The notes under the pieces: generated by a model
Told to the model about the DNA's origin: nothing
The model's database searches: none
Seen by the model: only the letters and a program-made list of their open reading frames with translations
Translations under genes and position numbers: made by a program
Shown: positions 14,655 to 22,687 of the stretch, piece after piece
How the letters are laid out: each line of letters starts with the position of its first letter
How positions within the stretch are numbered: position 1 is the first letter of the stretch
Source of the DNA: Candidatus Saccharimonadota bacterium
GTDB lineage: Bacteria > Patescibacteriota > Saccharimonadia > Saccharimonadales > JACDFO01
DNA length: 32,469 nucleotides
Assembly (NCBI GenBank): GCA_013815785.1
Contig: JACDFO010000004.1
Coordinates: 1-32,469 of the forward strand
Direction of reading: 5' to 3'

Positions 14655-15371
14655 ATGAAGATTAGGCTGGATAAGGAATTATTTAGACTTGGATTGGTGC
14701 CAACACGTAGCCAAGCCGAAAGTTACATTAAATTAGGCTATGTCACGGTTAATAAAAAAAGTGTCACAAAACCAGGTAGCCTAGTTTCTGAATCTGATGA
14801 CATAAAGCTTACTGCTAAAGAACAATACGTTAGTCGGGCAGGGTTAAAGCTCGCTTCGGTTACTAATACTCTAAAACTAAACTTTAAAGACAAAGTTATG
14901 CTCGATGTGGGGTCCAGTACGGGTGGATTTACGGATTACGCACTACAGCATGGGGCCAAACGGGTAATAGCAGTAGAACTAGGCACTGATCAACTACACC
15001 CAAAATTACGTCAAGACAAGCGAGTTGAGCTACACGAAAAGACTGATATTCGCAGGTATATACCAAGTGAACACATAGATATTACTGTAATGGACGTTTC
15101 TTTTATTAGCCTGCGTGAAATCTTACCACATATTAGTAAAATAACGGATAAGGAGACACAAATTGTAGCTATGGTTAAGCCACAGTTTGAGGCAGAAAAA
15201 AGTGCTTATAGCCATAAAGGTGTAATCAAAAATGATGCAATGCGAAGGACCATACTTAAGGACTTTGAAGCGTGGGCACAAAAATTATTCATTATCTTAG
15301 ACAAAGCAGATTCTGAAGTAGCTGGCAGTAAAGGCAATCGCGAACGGTTTTACTTGCTCAGTAATTTATAA
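14655..15371 (+). CDS. tlyA: TlyA family rRNA 2'-O-methyltransferase
   Basis: A 238-residue TlyA. In Mycobacterium this enzyme methylates 16S C1409 and 23S C1920 and makes cells sensitive to capreomycin. An S4 RNA-binding domain (about 1-60, RLDKELFRLGLVPTRSQAE) is joined to an FtsJ-like methyltransferase: SRAGLKL (about 60-66), SAM-binding DVGSSTGGFTDYAL (about 80-93), DVSFISLR (about 147-154), MVKPQFE (about 174-180) and the terminal GNRERFYLL. The K-D-K-E catalytic residues therefore appear present. It follows efp by 21 bp. Its last 6 bases overlap the 3' end of the convergent regulator gene. Confidence 0.93.
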   Translation: MKIRLDKELFRLGLVPTRSQAESYIKLGYVTVNKKSVTKPGSLVSESDDIKLTAKEQYVSRAGLKLASVTNTLKLNFKDKVMLDVGSSTGGFTDYALQHGAKRVIAVELGTDQLHPKLRQDKRVELHEKTDIRRYIPSEHIDITVMDVSFISLREILPHISKITDKETQIVAMVKPQFEAEKSAYSHKGVIKNDAMRRTILKDFEAWAQKLFIILDKADSEVAGSKGNRERFYLLSNL

Positions 15372-16016
15372 GAAAGACTTAAGCTTCTCAATGTCTACCA
15401 AAATTACATATTGAGGATTGGTTTTTATCAGTCCTTTTTTTTCGAGTAATGACAGCTCGCGGCTTGTGGTTTCCCTTGATGAATTTATGGAACTGGCAAT
15501 GTCTTGTTGACGTAAGGGCAGGTCTATCATCATACCGTCAGCGTGTTCTTTACCAAACCGTGTCGACATGGTTAGCATAAATGAAATTAGTCGTTCGCGT
15601 ACCGACCGGTATTCGAGGTTGATAATTCGCTCAGAGTGCAGGCGGTACATCTCTATTGTCATGTCTAGTACTGCCGAAAGATTGTCGGGTTTTTCCATCA
15701 CATCTGCCAAAAAGTCCTTGCGACTGATACGCCATAATGAAGTCGGCACGATTGCTTGGTAGATAACAGACCGTTCCTGACCGGTAACGGCCCATATAAG
15801 TGGGAACACTTCGTCCTCATGGCGCACGATAAGCAGGTTATCTTCGCCGTATTTAGTAATATCGTAAGCCTTGACCAAACCTTTTTCGATTAAAAAAACA
15901 CCCGGAGGTGTATCTCCGGGTCTGATGATGAATTCTCCTTTTTGAAAAGCCAGATGTCTTCCTCGCTGGAAGGCCTCCTTGAGTGTCTGGTAGCGATCAT
16001 TCGGGCTACGTACCAT
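15366..16016 (-). CDS. Crp/Fnr family transcription regulator
   Basis: A 216-residue regulator. The N-terminal cyclic-nucleotide-binding-type beta roll (about 20-130) includes FQKGEFIIRPGDTPPGVFLI, the usual FxKGexIfxqGd pattern. A long dimer helix follows, then a winged helix-turn-helix (about 155-212) with RQQDIASSINSSRETTSREL, the classical Crp/Fnr recognition helix region. The Cys needed for an Fnr iron-sulfur cluster are absent, and the residues that bind cAMP are not clearly kept, so the signal is unknown. No Shine-Dalgarno precedes the start at 16016, so it may be leaderless. It is the only transcription regulator in the window and is divergent from the PH-domain gene. Confidence 0.9.
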   Translation of the reverse strand: MVRSPNDRYQTLKEAFQRGRHLAFQKGEFIIRPGDTPPGVFLIEKGLVKAYDITKYGEDNLLIVRHEDEVFPLIWAVTGQERSVIYQAIVPTSLWRISRKDFLADVMEKPDNLSAVLDMTIEMYRLHSERIINLEYRSVRERLISFMLTMSTRFGKEHADGMMIDLPLRQQDIASSINSSRETTSRELSLLEKKGLIKTNPQYVILVDIEKLKSFL

Positions 16017-16215
16017 AACGGTATTGTGTCATATATTCCACGGTTTGACCACACACATCACATCGGCCACCATTGCGTATAGCTTGCCAGAACTATTGAA
16101 GTCGGTCTGAGGCGTACGTGGTGTGCGTTTTATCACAAGAACTTGGTGAGAAAACTAACCGCGTCATACCGATTCTCCACGTACTATAAAGATACAACTA
16201 ACGAGGAGGTGCTAC

Positions 16216-16839
16216 ATGGTTGGATTAGAGAATATATTGAGACAATTCCGCCGCCTCGGGGTAAAACCAAGTTTTTGGGCAAAAGCAGAAATCAAAGAGC
16301 TGGGCAGTCTATTAGTACCAGGAGAACAGCTGACGAACGTTGTGTTTGGCTGGTACGAGAACGGCTTTGCCTTGCTGTGTTGTACTGATCAGCGCGTATT
16401 ACTTATAGATAAGAAACCCTTTTTTCTTAAATTAGAAGATTTACGTTACGACAAAATATCAGAAGTAAGATTCCTCAACCGGTTACTTGACTCCACCCTG
16501 GTACTTTCTTACGCGGGCATGAAGCTTGATTTTAAGAGTTGGGACCAAAAAGGTTTACGAAAACTTATGATCAACGTTCAGGAAACAATCATGCGTCATA
16601 ATCAACAAGAGCGACAAATCAGTAATCCTATAGGCAGTGAGTACAGAGAACCACCGTTTTTGCTACCAACAGAAGAACCACGGCCCTCAGGCATGTCATA
16701 CGAGCTTTTATCTTATCCGGAAGAGTTTGTGAAAGGTAACGAGCGAGAACCTACCATGCCAATGAATCCGTACGCTCCTACAAATAGATTTTTACGCCGA
16801 AGACTACCATATGTAGCTTTGGATCAAACAGCTGAGTAA
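16216..16839 (+). CDS. Bacterial PH-domain protein
   Basis: A 207-residue protein. Residues about 30-130 fit a bacterial Pleckstrin-homology (YokE-like) domain: LVPGEQLTNVVFGWYENGFA, LLCCTDQRVLLIDKK, DKISEVRF and a closing amphipathic helix (LRKLMINVQETI). These domains occur in stress and membrane-associated proteins, but their ligand is generally unknown. After about residue 135 the chain becomes Pro-rich and probably disordered, and ends with a basic RFLRRRLP patch. There is no signal peptide. ATG 16216 has one of the best Shine-Dalgarno sequences in the window (GAGGAGGT). It is divergent from the Crp/Fnr gene across a 199-bp gap. Confidence 0.7.
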   Translation: MVGLENILRQFRRLGVKPSFWAKAEIKELGSLLVPGEQLTNVVFGWYENGFALLCCTDQRVLLIDKKPFFLKLEDLRYDKISEVRFLNRLLDSTLVLSYAGMKLDFKSWDQKGLRKLMINVQETIMRHNQQERQISNPIGSEYREPPFLLPTEEPRPSGMSYELLSYPEEFVKGNEREPTMPMNPYAPTNRFLRRRLPYVALDQTAE

Positions 16840-16884
16840 ATAAACCATTAGCACTTACATTCGGTCTACGATACACTCTGTTAG

Positions 16885-17574
16885 ATGATGTATTTCAATA
16901 ACCGTGCCCAAGCCGGTCGCGAGCTAGCCAAGAAGATGGATGATTACCACAACAAACAAGTGGTTGTCTTGGCTCTCAGCCCTGGGGCAGTGATTATTGG
17001 GGCCCAGATTGCCATGAAACTTCATGCCAATTTAATGCTATTACTAACAGAAAGCATTTATTTGCCAGGCGAAAACGATCCAATAGCGGCCATGACATCG
17101 GCAGGAACATTTACGTATAATAATATGTTTAGTCCAGGACAACTCGAAGAATACATTACCGAGTACCATCACTTTATCGAAGAACGACGGATAGAAAAGC
17201 TGCATAAGTTAAACAAGTTGGTGGGAAAAGATGGCGAAATCAATAAGAATTATTTGCGTCATCACACGGTTATTGTAGTTTCAGACGGGCTTTCCAGCGG
17301 CTTTTCTCTTGATATTGCTGCTATGTTCTTAAAGACTGTCGCTATCGATAAGCTTATCGTTGCGACGCCCTTAGCAAGCATTCCTGCAGTAGACCGGATG
17401 CACCTGTTCGCCGACGAAATTATTTGCTTGAGCGTGGTGGTCAACTATCTAGGCACCGACCACTATTACGACGACAATACCATTCCATCAACCGAGCATC
17501 TTTTTGAACTGATTCGTAACATAACTGTTAATTGGGAACGCGAAAAGCCTATAGCCAAAACACAGATTAAATAG
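16885..17574 (+). CDS. Phosphoribosyltransferase-fold protein
   Basis: A 229-residue protein of the type I PRTase fold. The opening (NNRAQAGRELAKKM, about 4-17) is typical of PRTases fused or related to hydrolase families in Actinobacteria. The PRPP-loop region is TVIVVSDGLSSGFSLDIAA (about 127-145), in place of the usual VDDGxATGxT. The first acidic residue is changed to Ser, so PRPP binding may be altered. The insert at about 85-115 is helical. The substrate base cannot be named. A possible -10 box (TACACT, 16872-16877) lies 7 bp before the ATG, and no Shine-Dalgarno is seen, so the mRNA may be leaderless. Confidence 0.75.
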   Translation: MMYFNNRAQAGRELAKKMDDYHNKQVVVLALSPGAVIIGAQIAMKLHANLMLLLTESIYLPGENDPIAAMTSAGTFTYNNMFSPGQLEEYITEYHHFIEERRIEKLHKLNKLVGKDGEINKNYLRHHTVIVVSDGLSSGFSLDIAAMFLKTVAIDKLIVATPLASIPAVDRMHLFADEIICLSVVVNYLGTDHYYDDNTIPSTEHLFELIRNITVNWEREKPIAKTQIK

Positions 17575-17643
17575 TATCCTGAGTACATACAGATTCTAAA
17601 AATCAAAAAACTTTGAAAAACTAAAAACAAAACGGAAAAAATA

Positions 17644-18561
17644 ATGTCCTTCTATGAATTGAATGGCGGTGCACGTGGAGCTTTTGGCTCATACGACACT
17701 TATGCCCAAAAACAAACACCATACCTACACTGGCTCGCAGTATTTGTTTTGGTGCTTACAATTTCAGTAGGCGGTGTTACCGCTAAGACACTTGGGACTG
17801 TCGAGCAGGCCAGTATTGTGCTGCCGGCAGTAGTTTCTTCTGCGCCACAAACCACATCAGATGTACCATTGGTAGCTGCTGCAGTTGATCGAAGCCCGGA
17901 ACTTCGTACTGCGCTTGAAGCGTGGCAAGCCAATCAGAAAGGTTCTGAGTGGGCATTTTATGTTCATTCTCTGGACGATGACCAGCTTAAAGTCGGTGTT
18001 AATGATGACAAGCCTTTCGGACTGGCCAGTATTTATAAATTGTTTTTATTAAAGCCGTTAGCGCAAAAAATTCCAGCTGAAGCGTGGGCGAATACAAATA
18101 TTACCGAGCGTACATATCAGGCGTGCGTTACGGCGATGTTGAGTGTTTCGGATAATCCTTGTGCAGAAGCGATAGCAAGCAAGTTGGGATGGTCGGCAAT
18201 CCATCGTCAGAACCGGGCCGATGGTTACAAATCAACTGTGTTCAATCGTTCTGATACGTTGGTAGGCAGCGCAGCGGATACAGGTCTATTACTCGACCGC
18301 CTCTATAATAGCGATGGATATGATGCCAAAACCCAGGAAATTGCTTTAGAGGCGATGGGTAGGACAAAGCGCACCGAAGCTGTTCGGGGGGCGTGCCAGG
18401 GCTGTACCGTACAAAACAAAACTGGTGACTTTAATGGAGTTCGCCATGATGCTGCAGTCGTGCAAAAGGATGGCAAAAATTACGTCGTGGTCATCTTTTC
18501 CAAAGGAGCTCAATGGAAACAACTCAGCGAAGCAGCTAAAATTATTGTTCCGTACCTCTAG
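17644..18561 (+). CDS. Membrane-anchored serine beta-lactamase/DD-peptidase-fold protein
   Basis: A 305-residue protein with an uncleaved-looking N-terminal membrane helix (about 28-45) and an outside domain of the class A beta-lactamase/penicillin-binding fold. The three active-site motifs are SxxK at Ser129-Lys132 (ASIYKLF), SDN at 169-171 (VSDNPCAEAIASKLG) and KTG at 259-261. The class A omega loop with Glu166 and Asn170 is not visible in the region after the SDN motif, so a true beta-lactamase is less likely than a DD-carboxypeptidase or another peptidoglycan enzyme. Two Cys (251 and 254) just before KTG may form a disulfide. The leader is A-rich with no Shine-Dalgarno. Its stop codon directly abuts that of ychF on the other strand. 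Confidence 0.85.
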   Translation: MSFYELNGGARGAFGSYDTYAQKQTPYLHWLAVFVLVLTISVGGVTAKTLGTVEQASIVLPAVVSSAPQTTSDVPLVAAAVDRSPELRTALEAWQANQKGSEWAFYVHSLDDDQLKVGVNDDKPFGLASIYKLFLLKPLAQKIPAEAWANTNITERTYQACVTAMLSVSDNPCAEAIASKLGWSAIHRQNRADGYKSTVFNRSDTLVGSAADTGLLLDRLYNSDGYDAKTQEIALEAMGRTKRTEAVRGACQGCTVQNKTGDFNGVRHDAAVVQKDGKNYVVVIFSKGAQWKQLSEAAKIIVPYL

Positions 18562-19650
18562 CTACTTACTAACGTTGAAGCGAAATTCTACGACATCACC
18601 CGGCTTCATTATGTATTCCTTGCCCTCGGCACGGACCTTTCCGGCAGATTTAGCAGCCGTTTCTGAACCTGCAAGTATCAAATCATTGTAGTCAGTTACT
18701 TGCGCAGCGATGAAGCCACGCTCAAAATCACCATGGATTACTCCAGCTGCCTGCGGGGCAGTTGAACCTTGGTTGATTGTCCAAGCCCGCACTTCTTTTT
18801 CGCCAGCAGTCAGATAGCTTTGTAGTCCTAAGGTTTTATAAGCAGCATGTATAAGCTGCAGAAGCCCTGATTCTTTTACACCATAGCTGTCCAGCATTTC
18901 TTTTTGGTCTTGTTCGTCCAGGCTTTGTAATTCATGCTCTAGCTTGGCGCAGACGAATACGCACTGGGCGGGTGCTATAAGTTCAGCTAGCTGATTTTGT
19001 TTGGCGATATCGGTGAGACCGGCTTCGTCGACATTAAATACATATATGACAGGTTTAGCTGTAATAAGCTGCAATTCTTTTAGAATTTCTTGGTTATTGC
19101 TAATTATATCCGGTGTTGCAAACAGGGGAGTAGCGGTATCAAGAACACTCTTGATTTGTTCAAGGCCTTCGGCCAGTGGCCGCAGCTTTGGATTTGCGCG
19201 GGCTTCTTTTTGGATTTGTGGCAAACGACGTTCTACGGTTTGCAAATCAGCCAATACCAACTCGGTATTGATAACCTCAATATCTTTCCCAGGATTGTAT
19301 TCGGTATCAACATGCGTAACGTTTGGGTCGTCAAAAGCGCGCACCACATGTGCAGTTGCATTCGTCGTACGAATATTAGCCAGAAACTGGCTGCCTAAGC
19401 CTTCGCCCTTGCTGGCTCCCGCTACCAAGCCGGCAATATCGATGAACGTCACAGTAGCCGGAATAATCTTCTGGCTTTTATATAGCTCGGCAAGCTTGCC
19501 GAGCCGTTCATCCGGAACAGGAACGATCCCGGTATTCGGCTCTATTGTCGCAAATGGATAGTTAGCCGCCAAAATATTATTATTGGTCAACGCATTGAAC
19601 AGAGTAGACTTACCTACGTTCGGCAGACCAACAATACCTATAGCTAACAT
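18562..19650 (-). CDS. ychF: Redox-regulated ATPase YchF (OLA1)
   Basis: A 362-residue Obg-family P-loop NTPase, the usual YchF length. G1 is GLPNVGKST near residues 7-15, G3 is within DIAGLVAGASKGEGLG, and the G4 position reads FNVDE instead of NKxD, the change that makes YchF prefer ATP. The C-terminal TGS-like domain ends with the typical GKEYIMKPGDVVEFRFNV. YchF binds ribosomes and affects stress responses. An in-frame GTG at 19689 would add 13 residues, but ATG 19650 gives the conserved MxxGIVGLPNVGKST start. A weak divergent promoter lies at 19683-19712. The gene ends nose to nose with the preceding plus-strand gene, with no spacer. Confidence 0.95.
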   Translation of the reverse strand: MLAIGIVGLPNVGKSTLFNALTNNNILAANYPFATIEPNTGIVPVPDERLGKLAELYKSQKIIPATVTFIDIAGLVAGASKGEGLGSQFLANIRTTNATAHVVRAFDDPNVTHVDTEYNPGKDIEVINTELVLADLQTVERRLPQIQKEARANPKLRPLAEGLEQIKSVLDTATPLFATPDIISNNQEILKELQLITAKPVIYVFNVDEAGLTDIAKQNQLAELIAPAQCVFVCAKLEHELQSLDEQDQKEMLDSYGVKESGLLQLIHAAYKTLGLQSYLTAGEKEVRAWTINQGSTAPQAAGVIHGDFERGFIAAQVTDYNDLILAGSETAAKSAGKVRAEGKEYIMKPGDVVEFRFNVSK

Positions 19651-19682
19651 GTTAACCAATTTTTCATTTTCATCTGTTAATG

Positions 19683-19712
19683 ATAACACAGAAAGATGAC
19701 TTACCTTGACAA
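19683..19712 (-). promoter_or_regulatory. Candidate ychF promoter
   Basis: On the minus strand, TTGTCA (19712-19707), 18-bp spacer and TGTTAT (19688-19683). Its -35 box shares five bases with the -35 box of the plus-strand promoter at 19706, so only one polymerase should fit at a time. Confidence 0.35.
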
Positions 19713-19734
19713 ATACACAGGATATTGCTAAAAT
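19706..19734 (+). promoter_or_regulatory. Extended -10 promoter
   Basis: TTGACA (19706-19711), 17-bp spacer and TAAAAT (19729-19734) preceded by TGC. The leader from about 19741 holds an exact 10-bp tandem repeat, AAGGCCAAAT twice (19746-19765), just before the start codon at 19773. Confidence 0.7.
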
Positions 19735-19772
19735 ATTATATGACTAAGGCCAAATAAGGCCAAATAAAGAAT

Positions 19773-20459
19773 ATGGAAAATAATCCTACAGCCACTGGCC
19801 AATCACGCGAATTACAATCTAGTTTTAGTAGCGAATATATTGATCTGAGTGTCCCTGGAAATCCCGAGATAGTAGATGGGGAGTATTTTGCACTTCGTCT
19901 CTATAATCAACTACCAGACAACAAAGCGTTTGCTGAATTACTTGGCTATGAACTTGAGCGAGACGCTGAAGGATGGAACATTAGTGTACCTTCCGCTGAT
20001 AAACTAAATGAGTTACGCAGAGAAAAACTAGCTAATACTGAAGCCAATACTGCTGAGTTTATATTGCACGAAGGTGGCAAAATTAGTTCTCAAGAATACT
20101 TAACCTATATAGCAAACAATAAAATTCCCATCGCTAGGGAATATATGCACCATGATTATCTCCATGCATTAGGTTTTACTCGTATGACTAAGGAAGTATT
20201 TGGTCTCATGCAACAAGCCAGTACCGAAGCTCTGGCGAGCGAGAATGAATATGAAATCGCTAATGTGACCGCACTGATAGATGAGTTAACAGGCCAGGCG
20301 GCGTTAACGTCTTTCGGGTTTGAAAGTATTAAAATACCGTCTGAGTTCGTTCGTGCTAAATTTTTTGCCGGCATTAAAAAAGTCCAGATAGAAAAACGAC
20401 AAATTGCATCGGCTCAGCAATTAAAGTCTCTTTTGCCCGTAGAAGCTAAAGCGGCATAA
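19773..20459 (+). CDS. Hypothetical soluble protein
   Basis: A 228-residue protein with no recognised family. It starts MENNPTATGQSRELQSSF, has no signal peptide or membrane helix, and is predominantly helical and acidic until the basic end (KKVQIEKRQIASAQQLKSLL). Residues about 122-135 (EYMHHDYLHALGFTR) contain a His-rich cluster, but no known metal motif is complete. It has its own extended -10 promoter with a duplicated AAGGCCAAAT leader in place of a normal Shine-Dalgarno. It lies between ychF (divergent) and the duplicated surface module. Confidence 0.65.
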   Translation: MENNPTATGQSRELQSSFSSEYIDLSVPGNPEIVDGEYFALRLYNQLPDNKAFAELLGYELERDAEGWNISVPSADKLNELRREKLANTEANTAEFILHEGGKISSQEYLTYIANNKIPIAREYMHHDYLHALGFTRMTKEVFGLMQQASTEALASENEYEIANVTALIDELTGQAALTSFGFESIKIPSEFVRAKFFAGIKKVQIEKRQIASAQQLKSLLPVEAKAA

Positions 20460-20548
20460 ATCTAAACCCACAATCTTTTCATATCTCGGGTGAATGCTTT
20501 TGCTCGCTATGTTCCTTAAGTATTTTGAAGGTGAGGGAATATGGTAGG

Positions 20549-20602
20549 GTTACAACTTCACTGTGCGTGTACTGAGTGAACTCATATGCTCGTTATTGTA
20601 AC
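20549..20602. repeat. Inverted repeat upstream of surface module copy A
   Basis: GTTACAA (20549-20555) and TTGTAAC (20596-20602) enclose a smaller pair TTCACT/AGTGAA. It lies in the 180-bp gap before the promoter at 20635 and has no clear counterpart before copy B. The rest of the gap shows nothing else recognisable. Confidence 0.35.
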
Positions 20603-20634
20603 ACCTTAGAGGAAAAGGGAGCGGTACGTTACTA

Positions 20635-20663
20635 TTGACAAAAACATGTATTATGTGTATAAT
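20635..20663 (+). promoter_or_regulatory. Promoter of small surface gene, copy A
   Basis: TTGACA (20635-20640), 17-bp spacer, TATAAT (20658-20663), both perfect consensus. Sequence from GAGCGGTA before the -35 box to the end of the -10 box is closely repeated at 24011-24039 (copy B), for example ACTATTGACAAAAA and TTATGTGTATAATGT. Confidence 0.85.
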
Positions 20664-20700
20664 GTAAATTACTTTAATAAACATAAAAAGAGTAAAAATT

Positions 20701-21036
20701 ATGCAAAACAACGAACAAAATTCTAGCAACGAAGTTAACTCAGCGAAATCCGATAAGCGTACGCGTCTAATTCAAAAATTTATTGTTGGTGGCTTGGGTG
20801 CTGGTCTAGTAGCTGCGTCTTTTGCCGCAATCGACGGTTTGGGCGGCTCTGATGAAAAAACACCAGCTATTCCTTCTACCACAGAAGTACCGTCAGCACC
20901 GAGCTCAACTTCGACAGCTGAGGTAGCCCCATCAACTAGCACAAATATAGAAGTGCCTACCACAATGTCCAGTCCCACGCCTAGTATTAGTGAGAATCCT
21001 ATAGTTGTTACACGGGATGATGTGGTTACACCTTAA
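20701..21036 (+). CDS. Small single-pass Ser/Thr/Pro-rich surface protein, copy A
   Basis: A 111-residue protein. A hydrophilic, presumably cytoplasmic start (MQNNEQNSSNEVNSAKSDKR) leads to TRLIQKF and one hydrophobic segment (about 27-46, GGLGAGLVAASFAA). The remaining 60 residues are nearly all Ser, Thr, Pro, Val and Glu, as in a stalk or a glycosylated linker. Near the end is SENPIVVTRDD, the same motif that occurs twice in copy B (SENPTLITPEN and SENPVLITPED). Function is unknown. It could be a short surface stalk, or a substrate of the adjacent acyltransferase-like enzyme; the latter is inference from the conserved linkage. There is no Shine-Dalgarno, only an A-rich leader. A terminator follows at 21067. 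Confidence 0.75.
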   Translation: MQNNEQNSSNEVNSAKSDKRTRLIQKFIVGGLGAGLVAASFAAIDGLGGSDEKTPAIPSTTEVPSAPSSTSTAEVAPSTSTNIEVPTTMSSPTPSISENPIVVTRDDVVTP

Positions 21037-21066
21037 TAGCATCAAGCTATTGTTTGTGGCTGTCGA

Positions 21067-21104
21067 CTTAATGAAGTTGCATGGCAGGCAACAATTAAGT
21101 TTTT
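21067..21104 (+). terminator. Intrinsic terminator of copy A small gene
   Basis: CTTAAT (21067-21072) and GTTGC (21076-21080) pair with GCAAC (21088-21092) and ATTAAG (21094-21099), then TTTTT (21100-21104). The right arm overlaps the stop codon of the convergent Lnt-like gene. Confidence 0.7.
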
Positions 21105-22672
21105 AAGTTACTCTTTAGGTGTTTTTTGCGGTTTTGGGTAACAACGATCAAAGTAAAAGTGCCAACAATAAAAGCGCTTACTAAAAGCGGCCATTCACCG
21201 AGCTTTGTGTAAAAAGTTTTATTAGATTCGGGAGTAAACTCAAAATCAATAAAAGCTGTTTTGGTATCTTCCGGCGCGACAATGTATTTACCGTCACCAT
21301 CTATTACAAAAGCGGAAGCACCCATAGATGCCTGGATATACGTACGATGGTTTGCCACCGCATGAAAACGTGCCATCTGCAGCGACTGGCGAAAATAAGC
21401 CCTCGAGCCGCTAAAAATCACGAGCGACGCGCTGTTTGTTAATACTTGGCCGCCGTCGTTAACTAGCTGCCGATATATGTTTCGACCAAGTATGCCAGAG
21501 CAGGCGACGGGCGCTATAGTTAAACTTTTAGTACGAATAACTCTTGGTGCGTCGCCCCTATATAGCCTTCGGGTAGTATCAAATGATGTATTAATCGAAT
21601 TCTGACCGGACAATTTGAAAAAAACCTGCAATATACCAGGCAGGTATTCACCGGTTGGAATAAGCAATTGTTTGGTTTGTGCGTCTATCAGCTCATTCTT
21701 ATGATCACGTGCTTCGAGTATGCCGTATCGAACGTCTGTTTTTGTAAAATCTGCGGTAACGTCAATGTTAACACCGTCCTCACCCAGCCGCTTGTTAACA
21801 TATTTATCTACAAATTGCTCATTGCCGGGTAAATGTGCCGCGGAATATTCGGTAAGTACAATGACATCTTTTGGAGTATCTTGTTTGTTTATAATTCCTG
21901 TGTTTTCCGAGATGTCTGTTAGGAGACCTTCACGCTGCAATACACTGGCCGCTACCGGTGGTAGTGCGCTGCCGGGTGTCAGTACAAAATAGCTTAAATA
22001 ACTTGCTAATGTACTGGCCACTAACACGGCTAACAGTGGTTTATAGTGTTTTTTTAGCGCCCAGAGCAATGTGAGGGCAATGCATACAACCAGCATGCTT
22101 AAACCGTATATGCCTATCAATCGACTGAGATACCCAAGCGGTGTAGAAATTAATCCCAAACCTAGACTGCCAAAGTTCCAGTAATCACCTATACTCCCAC
22201 TTGTCGCATATAAAAATATCGAGAAAGCTAGGCTACGCGCCCATTCAACCACCACCCAAGCGCTGGCAAGCACCAACAATGCCCATAAATCAGGTTTCTT
22301 GAGGCGGGTCTGGAGTCTATGTATGACAAGTCCGAAAGGCAAGCTAGCCAGAGTAAGCACCATGCTCATAATCAGGGCACAGAGGCCCAAGAAAGTCTTT
22401 GCGTATTGAGGATCCAACCCTGCAAGCAGCGTAACATCGGTATCCAGAAACCATATAAGAACTACGAAGTAATAACTAAAGAAAAATAGAACACTGAGTT
22501 TAAGGCTTTGTCTAAGATTCAAAGTTTTTTCGGGCATGGTAAATAGCAGTAAAAAAGGGAGCAGTAAAACCGGCAAAAAAAGGGCTGGCAGACCGAAGGA
22601 ATAAACTCCTCCGACTGCCAGCCCACTAAGCGCAGCAATATAAAACTTGAAATTGCTTACATAGCGCTCCAT
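21095..22672 (-). CDS. Apolipoprotein N-acyltransferase-like CN-hydrolase membrane protein, copy A
   Basis: A 525-residue membrane protein with the Lnt layout: about six membrane helices in residues 10-230, an outside CN-hydrolase (nitrilase) domain (about 240-495) and a last helix (about 497-515). Lnt adds a third acyl chain to lipoproteins. The triad fits: Glu275 (VLTEYS), Lys334 (TKQLLIPTGEYLP) and Cys391 (APVACSGI), close to E. coli 267, 335 and 387. Classical Lnt has Tyr-Glu right after the Cys; here it is Ser-Gly in both copies, so substrate or chemistry may differ. The GEYLP motif is intact. It is the second gene of a minus-strand operon, 15 bp after the CAP gene. I call it Lnt-like rather than lnt. 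Confidence 0.85.
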   Translation of the reverse strand: MERYVSNFKFYIAALSGLAVGGVYSFGLPALFLPVLLLPFLLLFTMPEKTLNLRQSLKLSVLFFFSYYFVVLIWFLDTDVTLLAGLDPQYAKTFLGLCALIMSMVLTLASLPFGLVIHRLQTRLKKPDLWALLVLASAWVVVEWARSLAFSIFLYATSGSIGDYWNFGSLGLGLISTPLGYLSRLIGIYGLSMLVVCIALTLLWALKKHYKPLLAVLVASTLASYLSYFVLTPGSALPPVAASVLQREGLLTDISENTGIINKQDTPKDVIVLTEYSAAHLPGNEQFVDKYVNKRLGEDGVNIDVTADFTKTDVRYGILEARDHKNELIDAQTKQLLIPTGEYLPGILQVFFKLSGQNSINTSFDTTRRLYRGDAPRVIRTKSLTIAPVACSGILGRNIYRQLVNDGGQVLTNSASLVIFSGSRAYFRQSLQMARFHAVANHRTYIQASMGASAFVIDGDGKYIVAPEDTKTAFIDFEFTPESNKTFYTKLGEWPLLVSAFIVGTFTLIVVTQNRKKHLKSNLKT

Positions 22673-22687
22673 TGGTTTAGGACTCGA

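Noticed and set aside
16024-16045. Crp-type operator near TTGTGTCATATATTCCACGG
   Set aside because: The half-sites are separated by 10 instead of 8 bases for TGTG/CACA and symmetry is poor.
16046-16137. Possible sixth nested palindrome between the Crp/Fnr and PH genes
   Set aside because: The arms (CCACACACATCACAT and GTACGTGGTGTGCG) match only with gaps, and the central pair ATAG/CTAT is too short to support a call.
19001-19561. A 186-codon open frame on the plus strand inside ychF
   Set aside because: It is antisense to the conserved YchF reading frame and its protein shows no family features.
20549-20602. Member of the palindromic repeat family before copy A
   Set aside because: It is only 54 bp, lacks the long outer arms and shares no sequence with elements 1-5; kept only as a simple inverted repeat.
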